From contig DAIJ01000038.1 of NCBI GenBank assembly GCA_002498725.1, positions 13,607 through 35,890 on the forward strand: a stretch of 22,284 bases of DNA, in the 5' to 3' direction. Under the pieces are notes generated by a model. The model was not told the origin of the DNA and did not search any database. It worked only from the letters and a program-made list of their open reading frames with translations. The stretch is from Euryarchaeota archaeon UBA23. GTDB taxonomy: Archaea > Thermoplasmatota > Poseidoniia > Poseidoniales > Thalassarchaeaceae. Below, one piece after another: positions 19,642-22,284 of this stretch (the stretch's first letter is position 1; every line of letters begins with the position of its first letter). A program made the position numbers and the translations under genes.

Positions 19642-22284
19642 TTGGATATTGGCTCATTATTTTCAGAAGTTATTCCTACAATGGTAATTGCTTGGATATT
19701 TGTTATATTTTTCATAATTTTCGTCAAATTAGAGCGCAAACTTGTAAGAAGATTTTTTGGTTTTATTCAGCCATTGATTAAACCAGAGAAAAAGTTAGTT
19801 TCAGAAAAAGAAGAATTTTCTTTGGAGATATTTTTGATAAACTGGTATAATTCGTTCCGAGCCACATGGCTGTCTGCTCCAAACAACATTCGTCTAGCGT
19901 TGCAGAGTGCTTGGAGAGGTAGAGAGAGAGGATTAGCAATATTTTCTGGTGTTTTCTTAGCTTCTCTTGTTATAACTACGGTTTTGGCCTATGCTGTTGG
20001 TCTCAATCAGGGCTTCTTTCAATTCTCTCTGGAGAATGATGTATTTGATGCCAAAATAGATTTTCAAGAAGATCCAGAAGGTCTTTGGGAAGGTAGAACA
20101 AATGATTCGGGAGTTTGGGAATCATTTTGCGATGATCTAACCGACAGACCGGAATTTTCTGACTGTGGTCTTGTATTTGGCCGTCAAGGAATAAGAATTT
20201 CAGGATTCTTTGATTCCAACTTTGCAAATCCCCAACCATTGAATGTGGAATCTGTGAATAGTACGACTTCAGATTGGACAAATGTAAGCTGGGATTTTCA
20301 AGAGGCTTCCGAGAATGGTCCTCCAATAAATGATCAAAGAATAATAAGATTCTATGGTGATGGAATATGGGATGGTGAACTTGGTGAAAGACATTCTAAA
20401 TCAATAATATTTGGAGAATGGCCATCTTCAGCTTCTGACGCTGAGGTAAATAGATCGATTGTTTTACCTTCTAAAATTGCTAGTGCAGCAGGCGTTGAAA
20501 TAAATGACAAGATAGATAATCTAACATTTTCATACGTCATAGAGGTGTATGAAGTAACAGATGCTTTACAGGCTTCTGAAGAATGTAACACTATTCTTGA
20601 TCCCAATTTTGAAGTTGAGCGATTATTTTGTAAGGATACAATGACAGTAACCAATCTTACTGTTGTAGCAATATATGAGGAAGGAGATTTCGGTAATCCT
20701 ACCTTGTTATTCCATCCTTTGATGGTTACTGATTCAGTACTTAGTGATGATCAAAAAATGATTTTGATGCAAAGTGACCACGGATATTTGGGTGTATCCG
20801 TTGATAGAAATCAACTCCCGACCTCTTCAACAAGGGCAGCAACTAATTGGCTTAGAGATTTAGGACGAGATCTAGAATCAGAGAGAGGTGAAGTTACAAC
20901 TTTTGATCCTAATACAGGTAATGAAACAGGCACAGAAGAAGATTGGGTGCCTAAATATCATGAAGTTGCCAATGAGTCTGGTATTGTTTTAATTTCAGTT
21001 GAATATGTAGATCTTATTTCTGGAACCATACAGTTCCTAGACATATTCTTGGGCATTATTCAGGTATTCGATTACATACTAGTTATACCAATAGTGGCAC
21101 TTTCATTTGTGGTACTACTCTATGGCCTAGTATTATCCTTGGAGCAGCGAAGAAGAGAAGTAGCAATTCACAGAGTAATTGGTGGGTCAGAGGAAACATT
21201 GTCTAGGATGATGATAATAGAAGTATTTGCAATTAGTTCAGTTGCTTGGGCGTTAGGATTTATTCTTGCTTCAGTTGCTGTTGATGTGGTTCTTAGAGCA
21301 GTAGGGTTTCTCAGATTTACTGAGGAAGGAGATTTTAATGTTGATCCAATTCTAAGTTTTGGTTCAACTACCATAGTGGCTTTACTGACAATTGCAGTTG
21401 CTTATTGGAGAGGTACTGTAACAACTGCAAAATTCCTTTCAATGGAAATAGATGAAGGTGTGAGAAAAGTTCGTGCTCAGAGAGAACCATATTATGTTCT
21501 TCATGCTCTTACTTTTCTCCTTGGTCTGATTGCTTTTACTGAGAGCTGGATTCAATCTAATGGTGGATTTGGGCCAGTGGGTCCTCGTGGAATAATAACT
21601 AATTTCATCCTCAATGCTATTCTTCTTCTTCTTGGTCCATTCTTCCTTTGGATAGGGGGCGCTCTGGTGCTATCCAGAATTGGGGCCGCAGGACCCCAGA
21701 TTCTCAATCGACTATTTGGTTGGTCTCCAGCAATTTCTGATATTCGTAGAGGTCTGAGTGGATCTGGATCAAGTAAGTCAGTCAGTCAGTTATCTTTGAT
21801 TCTTTTACTTACATTGTCGATAGTTACTCTAGCAGCAGTTCAGGGACATACTGGTACAATGGTCGATGAAAGAACTACTAATGCTCAGAATGGTTCTGAT
21901 CTAATGGTTCAATTTGACACACCCCTTACAGAGCAAGAAGCACGTAATCAAATCGAGCAATCAATAGATTGGATAAATGATAATGACATCACAGAAATTG
22001 CATCAATGACTTCAGTTGCTCAAACTATTACTAAAACAAAAGCAGAAGGAACTATGCTGATTACATGGGTTTTATTTGATGATCATGAGGATACACTGAT
22101 CTGGGATACCCAGGCAATACCTGATGACACTGAAATTGATGAAATATCTGAAACTTGGAGACTTGGTGGTTACACAGCAGGTCGGGATGCTCGGAACTCT
22201 TTGGATAATCCTTCAATAGGAAAATCCCTAACATTACAATACACTACATACGAAATCAATCAATTTGGATTACCTGTGGAAACA
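19642..22284 (+). CDS. ABC transporter permease, FtsX/MacB-LolCE family, 3'-truncated
   Basis: The frame from the TTG at 19642 is open to the window edge (881 codons, no stop), so the gene continues outside. Predicted helices lie at about 13-32, 97-119, 479-500, 525-550, 574-590, 616-633, 652-678 and 716-734. A large extracytoplasmic domain of about 360 residues lies between helices 2 and 3 and a second after helix 8. The FtsX core is VVLLYGLVLSLEQRRREVAIHRVIGGSEETLSRMMIIE (about 491-528), where QRRREVA-x-x-R-x-x-G is the family signature. Duplicated FtsX halves and long ectodomains fit MacB/LolCE-like permeases. The first ectodomain has four Cys (163, 175, 315, 330), which could form two disulfides. 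It pairs with the ATPase, separated by no bases. Substrate is unknown. Confidence 0.9.
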   Translation, partial: MDIGSLFSEVIPTMVIAWIFVIFFIIFVKLERKLVRRFFGFIQPLIKPEKKLVSEKEEFSLEIFLINWYNSFRATWLSAPNNIRLALQSAWRGRERGLAIFSGVFLASLVITTVLAYAVGLNQGFFQFSLENDVFDAKIDFQEDPEGLWEGRTNDSGVWESFCDDLTDRPEFSDCGLVFGRQGIRISGFFDSNFANPQPLNVESVNSTTSDWTNVSWDFQEASENGPPINDQRIIRFYGDGIWDGELGERHSKSIIFGEWPSSASDAEVNRSIVLPSKIASAAGVEINDKIDNLTFSYVIEVYEVTDALQASEECNTILDPNFEVERLFCKDTMTVTNLTVVAIYEEGDFGNPTLLFHPLMVTDSVLSDDQKMILMQSDHGYLGVSVDRNQLPTSSTRAATNWLRDLGRDLESERGEVTTFDPNTGNETGTEEDWVPKYHEVANESGIVLISVEYVDLISGTIQFLDIFLGIIQVFDYILVIPIVALSFVVLLYGLVLSLEQRRREVAIHRVIGGSEETLSRMMIIEVFAISSVAWALGFILASVAVDVVLRAVGFLRFTEEGDFNVDPILSFGSTTIVALLTIAVAYWRGTVTTAKFLSMEIDEGVRKVRAQREPYYVLHALTFLLGLIAFTESWIQSNGGFGPVGPRGIITNFILNAILLLLGPFFLWIGGALVLSRIGAAGPQILNRLFGWSPAISDIRRGLSGSGSSKSVSQLSLILLLTLSIVTLAAVQGHTGTMVDERTTNAQNGSDLMVQFDTPLTEQEARNQIEQSIDWINDNDITEIASMTSVAQTITKTKAEGTMLITWVLFDDHEDTLIWDTQAIPDDTEIDEISETWRLGGYTAGRDARNSLDNPSIGKSLTLQYTTYEINQFGLPVET

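Noticed and set aside
1..22284. tRNA, rRNA, CRISPR arrays, IS elements or att sites
   Set aside because: No T-arm-like sequences in the spacers, no regularly spaced direct repeats outside genes, and no transposase or integrase motifs in any frame read.

Overview
The window looks like a chromosomal segment of an uncultivated archaeon. The best guess is a marine Group II-type euryarchaeon (Candidatus Poseidoniia) or a relative. The grounds are an archaeal-type ribosomal protein uS2, an SlyD/long-type archaeal FKBP, archaeal TATA boxes about 25 nt from start codons, strong GGAGGTGA ribosome-binding sites serving TTG starts, an AT-rich composition, and the mix of CcmF, beta-oxidation and LolD/FtsX-type ABC genes. 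The lineage call is inference. The archaeal assignment is firmer. No tRNA, rRNA, IS element, integrase or CRISPR array is visible. Both ends cut genes: ccmF on the left and an ABC permease on the right.

Layout. 1-6262 is a rightward housekeeping block: ccmF (5' cut), an FKBP-type prolyl isomerase, a small predicted lipoprotein, uS2, a DUF2071-DCC two-domain protein and a tRNA-dihydrouridine synthase. 6267-8652 holds three leftward winged-helix regulators: an internally duplicated one, a two-domain one and an HxlR-type one. The HxlR promoter carries a perfect inverted repeat. On its other side a divergent TATA box precedes two very small overlapping ORFs (8796-8947) with good ribosome-binding sites. 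These encode an acidic Trp-rich 22-residue peptide and a basic 28-residue peptide. 8950-11025 is a leftward fused 3-hydroxyacyl-CoA dehydrogenase/enoyl-CoA hydratase.

11091-15498 is a tight rightward three-gene operon. It encodes a 902-residue membrane-anchored surface protein, a second anchored protein and a 5-TM membrane protein. Each of the two surface proteins has a Cys-His motif just after its signal peptide, but with unusual spacing (CxCH in one, CxxxCH in the other). The first also has a Reeler/choice-of-anchor-V-like domain and four Ig-like repeats with DxDGD loops. This is the best candidate for an undescribed system, perhaps an extracytoplasmic heme or redox module. 15495-17901 holds two leftward family-4-type glycosyltransferases, and a divergent glycosyltransferase-like protein lacking the usual second Glu follows. 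18937-22284 is an ABC exporter of the LolD/MacB type: an ATPase with a leaderless-type promoter, then an FtsX-family permease starting at TTG and running off the right end.

Links between regions. ccmF implies c-type cytochrome maturation, which makes the odd Cys-His motifs of the 11-15 kb operon worth testing as heme sites. The glycosyltransferases and the FtsX exporter fit a cell-envelope theme for the right half of the window.
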